The notes under the pieces are model-generated. The model was not told the DNA's origin and made no database searches. It saw only the letters and a program-made list of their open reading frames with translations. From contig CALUJY010000003.1 of the NCBI GenBank assembly GCA_944321085.1, positions 172,540 to 236,539 on the forward strand: 64,000 nt of DNA. Direction: 5' to 3'. Every line of letters starts with the position of its first letter. Position 1 is the first letter of the stretch. Source of the DNA: an uncultured Barnesiella sp. GTDB lineage: Bacteria; Bacteroidota; Bacteroidia; Bacteroidales; Barnesiellaceae_A. Of this stretch, positions 44,300-53,408 are shown in pieces. Both the position numbers and the translations under genes were made by a program.

Positions 44300-47143
44300 A
44301 TGGCAGTGAGAAACAAAATATACATATTGTCTGTTATACTGTTATTCAGCCTATTATCGGTGAGGTCGGTCGCATTGTCTTACGAAGGAGAGGGGCTTGA
44401 TACAGATGTCGATACTGTTGCGACATCGGGCGACTCCTTGCGACGTTCGGCCATTCGCTCCGTATTGCCATCAGGCCGCAGACGACATCGTACCGACAGT
44501 CTCGAACTCGCAGCCCATACCTCTGTCGTAGGCGATACAGTGACAACCGACTCGCTTGTCGCAGCGGTCGACTCGGTGGCTGCCGACAGCCTCCCCAAAG
44601 AGAAAAAACCTTTCCTCGAAGATATTGTAGATTTCTCGGCACAAGACTCCATGGTATTCTTGGCCGGCAATATGGCTTATATGTATGGCACAAGTGTCGT
44701 GAAGTATCAAGATATACAACTCGATGCCGACCAAATACAGATGAGTCTCGACAGCAGTACCGTCTATGCCATGGGACGTCCCGACAGTTTGGGTGAAATA
44801 GTAGGCAGTCCTATCTATAAAGATGCCAGCGGCGAGTATGAGTCGGAGACGATGCGTTATAACTTCAAAAGCAAGAAAGGATATATCACCAATGTGATAA
44901 CGCAGCAAGGCGAAGGTTACCTTACCGGCGGTCGTACCAAAAAAATGGAAGAGAATGTTCTTTTCATGGAAAACGGACGTTACACAACGTGCGACAACCA
45001 CGAACACCCTCACTTCTACCTGCAACTGACCAAGGCCAAGGTGAGGCCTAAGCAGAATGTAGTGACCGGACCTGCCTATATGGTGCTCGAAGATGTACCC
45101 CTTCCGCTTGCCGTTCCCTTCGGTTTTTTCCCCTTTACCGACAAGTATTCGTCGGGTATCATCATGCCTACGTTCGGCGATGAGATGACGCGCGGTTTTT
45201 ACCTTCGCGACGGCGGTTATTATTTTGCCATCAGCGATTATGTCGATTTAGCCCTTACCGGCGAAATATATACCAAAGGTTCGTGGGGTTTGCGCGGCCG
45301 TTCGGCATACGTCAAGCGATATAAATTCTCGGGTAGTGTCGACATCAGTTATATAACGACGATAACCGGCGACAAGGGTTTGCCCGATTACTCCAAGCAA
45401 AACAACTTCCGTATTGCGTGGACACATACGCAAGATGCCAAGGCGAGTACCAACTCGTCGTTTTCGGCCAGTGTCAATTTCGCCACCAGCGGTTATACGC
45501 GAAACGATATAGGTTCGTATTACGACCCTAACCAGTTTACTTCTTCGACGTCGAGTTCGTCTATCAACTATACCTACAAGTTCCCCAATGCGCCGTTTAG
45601 CATCTCGGCGACCGCCAATATTACCCAACGTACACAAGACTCTACACTCAACGTATCATTGCCCAACCTTACCATCTCTATGAGCCAGATACGTCCCTTC
45701 AAACGCAAGAATGCTACCGGGCCCGAACGTTGGTATGAAAAAATACAACTCTCGTATAGCGGTAGGTTGCAGAACTCCATAACGGCAAAGCAAGACGAAA
45801 TATTGAAGAAGAATCTTGTCAAGGACTGGCGAAACGGTATGAGCCACCGCATTCCTATCTCCGCAACTTTTACGCTCTTCAAATACCTCAATCTTACGGC
45901 GTCGGTCAACTTCAACGACCGCATGTATTCCAATAAGATTTTGCGCGAGTGGGATCCTCAAAGCTCTGCCATAGTCAACGATACGGTTTATGGCTTTTAT
46001 AACGTCTATGATTTCAATACGGCGGTGAGCTTCCAGACCAAGCTATACGGTTTCTATACCCCTATGAAGTTCTTGGGCGATGCCGTGAAACAGATACGTC
46101 ACGTACTTACCCCCTCGGTATCGTTCTCTTATGCTCCCGATTTCAGCAATCCGTTTTGGGGCTTTTACGAGACTTTGCGATATACCAATGCCAGCGGTCA
46201 GTTGGTAGAACAGAAGTATTCTCCTTTCTCCCACGGACTTTTCGGTACGGCGCCGCAAGGCGAGAGCGGGTTGGTCAGTCTGTCGTTTGCCAACAATCTT
46301 GAAATGAAAGTCAAAAGCGATGCTGATTCTACGGGTGTGAAAAAGATTTCTTTGATAGAAAACCTATCGGTGAGTACGAGTTATAATATGGCTGCCGACT
46401 CATTGCGGTGGTCTAATATCAATACGAATCTGTTAATAAAACTCACGAAAGGTTTCAACCTCAACTTACAGGCTACGTGGGACCCGTATTGCTATCAGCT
46501 CAACGAGTATGGCAATCCGGTGCGCGTCGATGTCCTGCGTTCGCAGGCCGGGCGTGGCTGGGCGCGTCTGGCAAGTGCAGGTACGTCGTTCTCTTATACT
46601 TTCAACAACGATACTTTCAAGAAAAAAGAGGATAGGGAAACACCGCAGACGGCCGACGAGGAGATGGCCGAAGACCCTTTGCAAAACAGCGCGGCTGCTG
46701 CCGAGGAGAAAAACCGACGTTTGCGCGGCGGAAATAAAAACACCGACGAAGGCGAGTACGACAGCGACGGATACTATCGCTGGAATGTGCCGTGGAGCCT
46801 TACGCTCAACTACTCGGTAAGTTATGCCTATGGCGACTTCAACAAAGAGAAGATGGAGTATAACGGTCGGTTTGTACAGAACCTGAGCCTTTCGGGTAAT
46901 TTGAATCTTACAAAAGGATGGTCGTTTAATTTCTCGGCAAGTTACGACTTCACAGCCAAGAAAATCGCTTATATGAGTTGCAATATCACACGCGACCTGC
47001 ACTGTTTCACCATGTCGGCAAGTTTTGTGCCGGTAGGCCCGTACAAGTCGTACAACTTCCACATTGCAGTGAAGTCGTCGTTGTTGCAAGACCTCAAATA
47101 CGATAAGCAAAGTCATGCTTACGATAACTTAGATTGGTATTGA
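44300..47143 (+). CDS. lptD: LPS-assembly protein LptD (Bacteroidota type)
   Basis: Encodes 947 residues from ATG 44300. A signal peptide (IYILSVILLFSLLSVRSVA) is followed by a Ser/Thr-rich linker, an OstA-like beta-jellyroll (about residues 115-250, with YQDIQLDADQIQMSLDSSTVYAMG and MRYNFKSKKGYITNV), then a long beta-barrel with alternating aromatic strands. VMEENVLFMENGRYTTCDNHEHPHFYL-type and PLAVPFGFFPFTD segments are characteristic. The protein inserts lipopolysaccharide into the outer leaflet of the outer membrane with LptE. A charged, low-complexity insertion (about 785-830) interrupts the late barrel. The methyltransferase gene starts 1 bp after the stop. Confidence 0.92.
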   Translation: MAVRNKIYILSVILLFSLLSVRSVALSYEGEGLDTDVDTVATSGDSLRRSAIRSVLPSGRRRHRTDSLELAAHTSVVGDTVTTDSLVAAVDSVAADSLPKEKKPFLEDIVDFSAQDSMVFLAGNMAYMYGTSVVKYQDIQLDADQIQMSLDSSTVYAMGRPDSLGEIVGSPIYKDASGEYESETMRYNFKSKKGYITNVITQQGEGYLTGGRTKKMEENVLFMENGRYTTCDNHEHPHFYLQLTKAKVRPKQNVVTGPAYMVLEDVPLPLAVPFGFFPFTDKYSSGIIMPTFGDEMTRGFYLRDGGYYFAISDYVDLALTGEIYTKGSWGLRGRSAYVKRYKFSGSVDISYITTITGDKGLPDYSKQNNFRIAWTHTQDAKASTNSSFSASVNFATSGYTRNDIGSYYDPNQFTSSTSSSSINYTYKFPNAPFSISATANITQRTQDSTLNVSLPNLTISMSQIRPFKRKNATGPERWYEKIQLSYSGRLQNSITAKQDEILKKNLVKDWRNGMSHRIPISATFTLFKYLNLTASVNFNDRMYSNKILREWDPQSSAIVNDTVYGFYNVYDFNTAVSFQTKLYGFYTPMKFLGDAVKQIRHVLTPSVSFSYAPDFSNPFWGFYETLRYTNASGQLVEQKYSPFSHGLFGTAPQGESGLVSLSFANNLEMKVKSDADSTGVKKISLIENLSVSTSYNMAADSLRWSNINTNLLIKLTKGFNLNLQATWDPYCYQLNEYGNPVRVDVLRSQAGRGWARLASAGTSFSYTFNNDTFKKKEDRETPQTADEEMAEDPLQNSAAAAEEKNRRLRGGNKNTDEGEYDSDGYYRWNVPWSLTLNYSVSYAYGDFNKEKMEYNGRFVQNLSLSGNLNLTKGWSFNFSASYDFTAKKIAYMSCNITRDLHCFTMSASFVPVGPYKSYNFHIAVKSSLLQDLKYDKQSHAYDNLDWY

Positions 47144-47144
47144 T

Positions 47145-48563
47145 ATGCTTGCGTTGCCACCTCTTTTCGTAGACCGTATGCAGCGGCTTTTACGCGACGA
47201 TTATGCTACTTTTGAGCAGGCTGTTGCCGAGACCGAGTCGCCGGTAAGTATCCGTTTTAATCCCGGTAAGAGTGTTATAGATGTTACGGCATATCCCGCT
47301 GTTGCGTGGTCGGGTGGCGTAGGTTTCTATTTGCCGCAACGCCCGGCTTTTACCTTCGACCCACTGTTTCACGCCGGAGCATATTATGTGCAAGAAGCGG
47401 CATCGATGTTTTTGGGCGAAGTGATAAAGCAGTGGATACACGAGCCTGTGAGGTATCTCGATTTGTGTGCCGCTCCCGGTGGCAAAACCACGCATGCTCT
47501 TTCGTTGTTGCCCCAAGGCAGTCTTGTCGTGGGCAACGAATATGTAAAATCCCGTGCCGCGATATTGGCCGAAAACGTGACGAAGTGGGGCTCTCCTTTT
47601 TCGGCAGTAACCCATAACAGTGCGGCCGAGTGGGGCGCATTCACGCATTGTTTCGATGTGATTGCTACCGACGTTCCCTGTTCGGGCGAAGGCATGTTTC
47701 GGAAAGACCCCGAGGCCATTACCGAATGGTCGCCTGCTGCCGTGACGACATGTGCTACAAGGCAACGGGAGATACTTGTCGATGTGTGGAATGCCTTGCG
47801 CCCCGGAGGGTTGCTCATATACAGCACTTGTACCTATAACATCGAGGAGAATGAGGCGATGATTGCTTTTCTTGCAGAGCACTACGATGCCGAGCCGTTG
47901 CCGGTAACCGTCCGGCCTGAATGGGGTATCGGCGGAGCATTGCAAGGTGACATGCCGGTGTATCGTTTCATGCCGCATCGTACACAAGGCGAAGGGCTTT
48001 TCATGGCCGTATTGCGTAAACCCGAAGATGCTGTTGCCGAGAGAACGCCGAAACGCGCCGGAAAAGAGATGGCAAAGAAGCGTGGCGGCAAGATGCCCGA
48101 GGTACCGTCGGCCGTAAAACAGTGGTTGAAGCACTCCGATGATTATGAGTGGCTGTTCGAGGAGAACAGTGTGGTGGCTTATCCGCAACCTTATGCTGAA
48201 GAGATGTTGCGAATGCGTCGCGACCTCTATTTCTTGCAGGGCGGTATTGCCGTAGCAACCGTAAAGGGTAGGGATTATATCCCTACGCATGCGCTGGCTC
48301 TTTCGCAAGTATTCGATCGTGAGGCGTTTCCCGTTTACGAAGTCGACTATTGTCAAGCCATATCTTATTTACGACGCGAAGCCATCGTGCTTCCGGCCGG
48401 AGTGCCGACGGGTTATGTAATCGTTGCCTACCGGGGATTTCCGTTAGGATGGGTCAAAAATATAGGTTCGCGTGCCAATAATCTCTATCCGCAGGAGTGG
48501 CGCATACGCGCGACACACATGCCCGAGAAGACACCCGATATTGTTGCGACGCACCTGCCGTAG
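47145..48563 (+). CDS. rsmF: rRNA/tRNA cytosine-C5 methyltransferase (RsmF/NOL1-NOP2-Sun family)
   Basis: Encodes 472 residues, comparable to RsmF. It methylates cytosine in RNA using SAM. The SAM fold shows LDLCAAPGGKTTHALSLL, then NEYVKSRAAILAENV, VIATDVPCSGEGMFRKDP with the release Cys, and IYSTCTYNIEENE with the catalytic Cys. A C-terminal PUA-like region includes YVIVAYRGFPLGWVKN. The exact rRNA target cannot be deduced. It ends 3 bp from the convergent DUF5103 gene. Confidence 0.92.
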   Translation: MLALPPLFVDRMQRLLRDDYATFEQAVAETESPVSIRFNPGKSVIDVTAYPAVAWSGGVGFYLPQRPAFTFDPLFHAGAYYVQEAASMFLGEVIKQWIHEPVRYLDLCAAPGGKTTHALSLLPQGSLVVGNEYVKSRAAILAENVTKWGSPFSAVTHNSAAEWGAFTHCFDVIATDVPCSGEGMFRKDPEAITEWSPAAVTTCATRQREILVDVWNALRPGGLLIYSTCTYNIEENEAMIAFLAEHYDAEPLPVTVRPEWGIGGALQGDMPVYRFMPHRTQGEGLFMAVLRKPEDAVAERTPKRAGKEMAKKRGGKMPEVPSAVKQWLKHSDDYEWLFEENSVVAYPQPYAEEMLRMRRDLYFLQGGIAVATVKGRDYIPTHALALSQVFDREAFPVYEVDYCQAISYLRREAIVLPAGVPTGYVIVAYRGFPLGWVKNIGSRANNLYPQEWRIRATHMPEKTPDIVATHLP

Positions 48564-48566
48564 CGC

Positions 48567-49829
48567 TTATCGGCCTGAATAACAGATGGCTGTCCCTATG
48601 AGACGGTCATATCGGGCGCCCGGCGGACGGTGATATACCTTTACTAGATATTCGTTTACCGTTTCGTAGTAGTTGCCCTCGGTAGGAGCCGCCGTTGCTT
48701 GGCTGCTGCCGTCGGGGAGGAAAAGATACATGTAATTATAAGCCCCTTGTTTGAGGAACAGCACCCGCTCGTATTGTTGTGTCTCTTCATTATATTGCAT
48801 GAGAGAGTTCTCGTCGTAGAGATGTCCTGTCAGTGCGCCGTCGATATAGACGTTGCCGCCCTGCAACCGGTCTTCGTCTAAGGTAAAGTGTACCGCGAAG
48901 TAGTCGGCCTCCAAGTCGCTGTCAGAGGCATTGCTCTCGCGTATGACATACCGTCCGTATTGTGTGCGGTCGTAGTAATAGCTCGACCCGTAACGGGGAT
49001 AGTCTGTTGCGAGAAACGCGTGGTAATAAGGCTCGAAATATTGCATGTCGGTAATGCCCATGCCGGCATATTGGATTGAGACCATTTCGAAGCGTCGGTA
49101 TTCGTTGCCGGCTTGGAAAATGAGGTCGCGGTTGTGCTCATAGTATATTACGTCGTTCATGATACGCAACGGTTTGGTAACCAATTTCTCATTGTCGTAG
49201 CGGCTGTTTTGCGAAACCTGTACTTTCAGGTCGTTGAAGGGGTCGCCTATTTGATAATACGGATGCGACACGGTAACGTCTACCTGCTGATATTCGGTGT
49301 TGTAGCCTATATCGGTGCGTGAGGTGACACCGGCACCGACGGTTACGCATTGTTCGCTCACGCTGAAACAAGCCTGTAACACAATGTTTTCAGGTTCAAA
49401 TTCGGGATACACCAATACCACATAGTTGCCCGATTTGGTCAGTTGCACATCGTCGTTGGGCAGCGTGATGCGATAGTTTACATAGTGGGCAAAAGTACTG
49501 TTCGAGAAAGCATAATCTTCTACATTGTTGGTGTTCATACCGTCCATATATTCCAGCTCAGAGAGTTGCGACGGCCGCCAGTCGGCATCGCAATGCACGA
49601 TGCTGTATTGCAGGTAGGTTACATCTTCTGCCAGATGGTCGAACGATATGACGATGCGGTTGGCTTCGCCCAGCGTGATTACAGGCGGCGCCAACTGGTT
49701 GTCTTCGACTTGTACTTGTATGGTGCGCCAGTCGAAGCCGAAAGAGCGCGTACGGTAAGGTTCGTTGTTTTGTGCTCCTAACCATTGGCCGGAGAAGAGA
49801 AGGAACGATATGAACAGAAGTTTTTTCAT
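48567..49829 (-). CDS. DUF5103 family exported protein
   Basis: Encodes 420 residues from ATG 49829, where a signal peptide (MKKLLFISFLLFSGQWLGAQ) begins. The mature protein is beta-rich with NRIVISFDHLAEDVTYLQYSIVHCDADW and SNSTFAHYVNYRITLPND, which I recognise as DUF5103, common in Bacteroidota. It has many Tyr-rich strands in the C-terminal part. It is predicted periplasmic or surface-exposed; function is unknown. It has a full-consensus promoter. Confidence 0.88.
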   Translation of the reverse strand: MKKLLFISFLLFSGQWLGAQNNEPYRTRSFGFDWRTIQVQVEDNQLAPPVITLGEANRIVISFDHLAEDVTYLQYSIVHCDADWRPSQLSELEYMDGMNTNNVEDYAFSNSTFAHYVNYRITLPNDDVQLTKSGNYVVLVYPEFEPENIVLQACFSVSEQCVTVGAGVTSRTDIGYNTEYQQVDVTVSHPYYQIGDPFNDLKVQVSQNSRYDNEKLVTKPLRIMNDVIYYEHNRDLIFQAGNEYRRFEMVSIQYAGMGITDMQYFEPYYHAFLATDYPRYGSSYYYDRTQYGRYVIRESNASDSDLEADYFAVHFTLDEDRLQGGNVYIDGALTGHLYDENSLMQYNEETQQYERVLFLKQGAYNYMYLFLPDGSSQATAAPTEGNYYETVNEYLVKVYHRPPGARYDRLIGTAICYSGR

Positions 49830-49909
49830 GCGGAATGTTTTGAGTGTAACGTTTGCAAAATTTCGATGGTTTGCAGCTCGCGATGTTGCGAGTGATGCTC
49901 TATCTTGTA

Positions 49910-49940
49910 CAAAGATAACAAAAGGTGAGCACCATGGCAA
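49910..49940 (-). promoter_or_regulatory. Promoter of the DUF5103 gene
   Basis: On the minus strand TATCTTTG (49917-49910) and TTG (49940-49938) are 20 nt apart. The ATG is 80 nt downstream. The rest of 49941-50130 holds no gene. Confidence 0.75.
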
Positions 49941-50130
49941 TCGAAAACCAAGTTTTTGTATATGGTGTGACCGAATTGCGGCATGTTGCGTCAGAAACGT
50001 GCGAAACAGGACGATAGGCGGAGAATGACAATATTATGTTACTGTCTTGATTATATTGCCGTTAGTAATCTATATGGATGGAAATATCGGGACGGATAAA
50101 AATAAAAATGAAAAATATGTCATTCGGCTA

Positions 50131-50160
50131 TTGCAGGTAAAAAATAAAGTTGTAACTTTG
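50131..50160 (+). promoter_or_regulatory. Promoter of tRNA-Met
   Basis: TTG at 50131-50133 and TAACTTTG at 50153-50160 are 19 nt apart. The tRNA begins 32 nt after the -7 element. Confidence 0.75.
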
Positions 50161-50192
50161 CACCGCATTTATGAAAAAGGTGTACAGATGAT

Positions 50193-50266
50193 GGCGGGAT
50201 AGCTCAGTCGGTTAGAGCGTCGGATTCATAACCCGGAGGTCTCGAGTTCAATTCTCGATCCCGCTA
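50193..50266 (+). tRNA. tRNA-Met (anticodon CAT), probably elongator
   Basis: The 74-nt cloverleaf fits well: acceptor 50193-50199 with 50259-50265 (first pair G-U), TA at positions 8-9, D-arm GCTC/GAGC, anticodon loop TTCATAA, T-arm TCGAG TTCAATT CTCGA and discriminator A. CCA is not encoded. The normal first acceptor pair and D-arm argue against initiator tRNA. The anticodon stem ends in an A-C mismatch (31-39). A lysidine-modified tRNA-Ile2 also has a CAT anticodon and cannot be fully excluded. Confidence 0.92.
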
Positions 50267-50267
50267 C

Positions 50268-50305
50268 AAAAAGAGAAAATCACAAACTGTGGTTTTCTCT
50301 TTTTT
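50268..50305 (+). terminator. Terminator after tRNA-Met
   Basis: A 17-bp A+T-rich stem with one G-T pair (50268-50284 with 50288-50304) and a 3-nt loop runs into Ts. It begins 2 nt after the tRNA. Confidence 0.9.
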
Positions 50306-50373
50306 GTTTTTCGGTACAGGCATTTTCCGTGAGATTTAAGGAGTGCGCTCTTCCATATCTTGGTGATAGAGAC

Positions 50374-50413
50374 AAAAAGAAACCCGAAGTTGCGCAAGGT
50401 CGGCAGCTTCGGG
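50374..50413 (-). terminator. Terminator of the sigma/anti-sigma operon
   Basis: An 11-bp stem with one G-T pair (50383-50393 with 50403-50413) is followed on the minus strand by TTTCTTTTT. It lies about 30 bp after the stop of the anti-sigma-like gene. Confidence 0.8.
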
Positions 50414-50443
50414 GGAGGAGAGTCGGGGAGTGTTATACAGGGC

Positions 50444-51712
50444 TTATCTTATGGAGACTCTTAGCCCCAACTCTATGCTGAAATTGAGCGGTTTTTCTTT
50501 GTATATATTTTCTATCGTAGTGCCGTCGTCGAAGTAGAAGCTGCCGCCCGGCTCGACGTAAAGTCCCAATTGTGGTAATATGTTGAATTGTGCTCCCACC
50601 GCTGCATTGAGCGACCATTGCAATGGTTTGGTACTGATGGGTTCTGTGTCGCTTGTAGCACGGTCGTTCATGACATAGTCGGTGGTGATGTGTCCATCGA
50701 CGCATTTCTCTATCATCATGCCGCCCGATACGTAGAAGAGGAACCAACGGTTTTCCCATATATTGAAATTGACTTTTACCGGTACGCCTATGTAGTGCAG
50801 CGTTTGGTTCGAAAGGTAATAATAGTTTTCACTGCCCGATTGTAATTGCGAATGCAGCATAGTGTAGGTTACTCCGCTTTCGATGCTCCACCGACGGTCT
50901 ATATTGTATCTTACGGTGAAACCTGTCCGTATGGGTTGGCTGTGTTTCGTTTCGGTATTGCATGATTCGTTGGCGTTGAAGCGTATGATTGACATCATGG
51001 GAAGCATGGCATTCTCGTTGGCGTATTGTGCAGGCGCCTGTGCGGCATTATAGGGTGCCGACAGTTGTGCGTAGCCGCTTGTGATGTTACTCCCGGGAGT
51101 TACGTTCGACACGAATACCGAGGCACTCCATTGGGCGAAACTCCTTTTGAACCGATCGGGTGTTATATGGCGTGTGACGGGCAGATTGTTATCTTCTTGC
51201 GCAGGGGTAAGTCTGAGGGGTGTTTCGTGATGGTGGCTCGTGGTGTCGGGTGTCACGGCAGTGTGTTGTCGGGGCTCGTCGGCAAGAGGAGCCGTCGTGG
51301 TGACATCGTCTGTCGCAGTAGCGGCGGGGGCGTATGGTTGTGCGGAGCGATGCACGGAGGCAATTCGGGGGGCGTTGTCGGTTGCGGCAACAGATGACGG
51401 TTCGGTCGGCTGTTGAAACGATGGCATTTCCGGTTGTTGCCGAGGGACAGAAGCAGTTGCAGGAGAGTCGGGAGTGCGGGGTGTAAGATTGTCGGTGTGG
51501 ATGAGCAGGAACAAGGTGCATGTTATGGCTATTGCCAGCGTGGCAGCCACGGCAGCTATTCGTTGCCATGTCCGGTGCTTTACCTGTTGCATCGTAACCG
51601 GCGTGTTGCGAGCTTTCATGACACGTTCTATGTCATCCCACAGCCCTTCGGGTGCAGGCTCTTCGTAGTTTTCCATGCGTTTCCGCATTTTGTCAGTCCA
51701 GTTATTCTCCAT
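50444..51712 (-). CDS. Dual-membrane anti-sigma-like protein with C-terminal outer-membrane beta-barrel
   Basis: Encodes 422 residues. Residues 1-50 are cytoplasmic and carry MRKRMENYEEPAPEGLWDDI, a short helical segment suited to bind a sigma factor. One inner-membrane helix follows (about 51-71, RIAAVAATLAIAITCTLFLL). Residues about 72-195 are Pro/Thr/Ala-rich and look disordered, long enough to cross the periplasm. Residues about 195-422 are alternating beta strands (FAQWSASVFVSN, RTGFTVRYNIDRRWSIESGVTY, YIGVPVKVNFNIW, PLNFSIELGLRVSIR) like an eight-stranded OMP_b-brl barrel. The gene starts 4 bp after an ECF sigma gene. I recall 'dual membrane-spanning anti-sigma' (Dma) proteins with this layout, paired with ECF sigma factors in Bacteroides thetaiotaomicron. 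Assignment here is by architecture, not by alignment. Confidence 0.78.
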   Translation of the reverse strand: MENNWTDKMRKRMENYEEPAPEGLWDDIERVMKARNTPVTMQQVKHRTWQRIAAVAATLAIAITCTLFLLIHTDNLTPRTPDSPATASVPRQQPEMPSFQQPTEPSSVAATDNAPRIASVHRSAQPYAPAATATDDVTTTAPLADEPRQHTAVTPDTTSHHHETPLRLTPAQEDNNLPVTRHITPDRFKRSFAQWSASVFVSNVTPGSNITSGYAQLSAPYNAAQAPAQYANENAMLPMMSIIRFNANESCNTETKHSQPIRTGFTVRYNIDRRWSIESGVTYTMLHSQLQSGSENYYYLSNQTLHYIGVPVKVNFNIWENRWFLFYVSGGMMIEKCVDGHITTDYVMNDRATSDTEPISTKPLQWSLNAAVGAQFNILPQLGLYVEPGGSFYFDDGTTIENIYKEKPLNFSIELGLRVSIR

Positions 51713-51716
51713 ACGC

Positions 51717-52274
51717 TTATGTGTTTGACCGATTGTAGCGATTGATTTCTTCCCGTAACATTGCTTTTGCCCTGTGTAGCTGCGATGCCGAGGTGCTCTC
51801 TTTGATATGGAGCAGGTCGGCTATCTCTTTGTGGCTTTTGTTTTCGAAAACGTAGAGGTTAAATATGGTTCTGTATCCCGAAGGCAGAGCTCGTATCATC
51901 TCCATGATAGCAGGTTGCGGTATCTTTTCTATCTCAGGTATGTCGTCGTCGGGCGTGTCGGGCAGCTCCCACATGGGGCGTATCCAATCGAAATGTTCTT
52001 TCTCTTTGAGTTTGTTTATCGATTCGTTGACAACGATGCGTGTTGTCCAAGCCAGCAGCGACCCTGCACCGCGATATTCGAAAGAGCCCATCGACCCGAA
52101 TATCTTGATGAAACTGTCTTGCAATACATCTTTGACCGTTTCCTTATCGGCGATATAGCGTGAGCATACGGCTGTGAGACGACCGATATACGTGTCGTAC
52201 AAATCCTTCATGGCGTTTGTGTCGCCATGAAGGATACGTTGCACGACTTCTTTCTCATTACTCGTTTTTGTCAT
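51717..52274 (-). CDS. ECF-type RNA polymerase sigma factor
   Basis: Encodes 185 residues. Region 2 reads DLYDTYIGRLTAVCSRYI and DVLQDSFIKIFGSMGSFEYRG, with SLLAWTTRIVVNESINKLK completing it. Region 4 reads ALPSGYRTIFNLYVFENKSHKEIADLLHI then STSASQLHRAKAMLREEI, a helix-turn-helix of the ECF type. A Pro/Asp-rich linker joins them. It should redirect RNA polymerase when its cognate anti-sigma, encoded 4 bp downstream, releases it. A housekeeping-type promoter lies upstream. Target promoters are not visible. Confidence 0.94.
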   Translation of the reverse strand: MTKTSNEKEVVQRILHGDTNAMKDLYDTYIGRLTAVCSRYIADKETVKDVLQDSFIKIFGSMGSFEYRGAGSLLAWTTRIVVNESINKLKEKEHFDWIRPMWELPDTPDDDIPEIEKIPQPAIMEMIRALPSGYRTIFNLYVFENKSHKEIADLLHIKESTSASQLHRAKAMLREEINRYNRSNT

Positions 52275-52350
52275 CTCTTATTTTATGCCGTAGCCTCTTG
52301 GGCAAGGCTGTCGGTCGCGAAGATAGTATCGTCAATTATTTTTTGCAATA

Positions 52351-52358
52351 CAAAGGTA
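52351..52358 (-). promoter_or_regulatory. Promoter -7 element of the sigma/anti-sigma operon
   Basis: The minus strand reads TACCTTTG, an exact match, 76 nt before the sigma-factor ATG. A TTG upstream is 16 nt away, closer than usual. It is a housekeeping-type signal, so the operon need not depend on its own sigma. Confidence 0.5.
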
Positions 52359-52399
52359 CATCTTACATATATTGCAACGACGTGTTTTTGCGCGGTGCA

Positions 52400-53146
52400 T
52401 TATTGTAGCGCGAGGTCGCCTTTGGTCTCGGCTAAATTGACGGGCGATGGCGTCGACTTGCGGGTGCAATAGTCGAACTCGGTACTCTTCTCTCCGCTGA
52501 AAGAGTTCCATGTAAGTTTCAGCTTTACTGTCTCTCCGCCGGTATCGGGCAGGTCGTTCAGTCTGAAAGCCACCAAGCCGTCACCCCATATTCCGCTGAT
52601 ATCGCCATTGGCATCGTGTCTGAATTGTACTTCGTAAGGATTCTCAGGGTTGACGCCGGTAAGCAGGTTTACACGGTGAACAATACCGTTGCCGCTCCAT
52701 CGTGTTCTGAATCGTAAAGTCAGGTATCCGTCTTCGGCAATCGTTACCCAATCCTTTACAATCTCCACCGGGTCGTTGCCATATAGGCTATCATTTTGGC
52801 TGCCTTGGTCGGGGAGTGTCGTTTTGGTGAGGATGCTGTCTATCCAGTTTACGTGTACGGCTTTCGAGTAGGTGGTATTGTGATTTTCCACTTCGTAGCA
52901 GTTTACCAACGCACGTACCTCCTTGTCGCCGTAGGGCGATGTCTTCATGTTGACGGGCAGTAAAGTTGTGCTGTCGTCGAGTTGCATGTAGAATGCGCTA
53001 TCGTCTATGGGCTTTACGGTTACGATGGCGTTGGGCGTATCGTACACTACATAGTAGTTGTTGTCATTTTCTAAGCATGAATGCAGTGTAGGAATCAATG
53101 CCGCAAACAGTATGGCGGGTACAACAGGTTTCATTCTCATCTTCAT
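52400..53146 (-). CDS. NigD-like lipoprotein
   Basis: Encodes 248 residues. The lipobox is LHSC at residue 24 after a short signal peptide. The body is beta-rich: an N-terminal OB-like part (AIVTVKPIDDSAFYMQLDDSTTLLPVN, with RALVNCYEVE) and a C-terminal sandwich (DGYLTLRFRTRW, VHRVNLLTGVNPENPYEVQFRHD). This layout fits the NigD-like families abundant in Bacteroidales. It is probably anchored in the inner leaflet of the outer membrane or on the surface. The link to the nigrescin bacteriocin locus of the name does not imply bacteriocin function. It lies upstream of the sigma factor but has a separate gap of 125 bp. Confidence 0.82.
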   Translation of the reverse strand: MKMRMKPVVPAILFAALIPTLHSCLENDNNYYVVYDTPNAIVTVKPIDDSAFYMQLDDSTTLLPVNMKTSPYGDKEVRALVNCYEVENHNTTYSKAVHVNWIDSILTKTTLPDQGSQNDSLYGNDPVEIVKDWVTIAEDGYLTLRFRTRWSGNGIVHRVNLLTGVNPENPYEVQFRHDANGDISGIWGDGLVAFRLNDLPDTGGETVKLKLTWNSFSGEKSTEFDYCTRKSTPSPVNLAETKGDLALQ

Positions 53147-53335
53147 AATCGTCTGTTTGGTATGTAATCAATCAAATTCGTTTTGCAATATAAACTGCCG
53201 AATGGGCTAATCTTGCATCGCGAAATGTGAAAAAATATTATTATGATGATTTTGCCCTTCGGGAGGCGCAAGAAAGCAGCTCTGCGCAGCTTAAAACTGC
53301 CGTTTTGCGAAATATGCTTTATACGGGGTGCGATG

Positions 53336-53367
53336 TTTGAGGGTTCGGGTTATTTTTACTACCTTTG
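53336..53367 (+). promoter_or_regulatory. Promoter of ffh
   Basis: TTTG at 53336-53339 and TACCTTTG at 53360-53367 are 20 nt apart. The ATG at 53409 is 41 nt downstream. Nothing else is recognised in 53147-53335. Confidence 0.8.
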
Positions 53368-53408
53368 CACGGTAATTTATATTGATAACATATAGAGACA
53401 TAGATACT

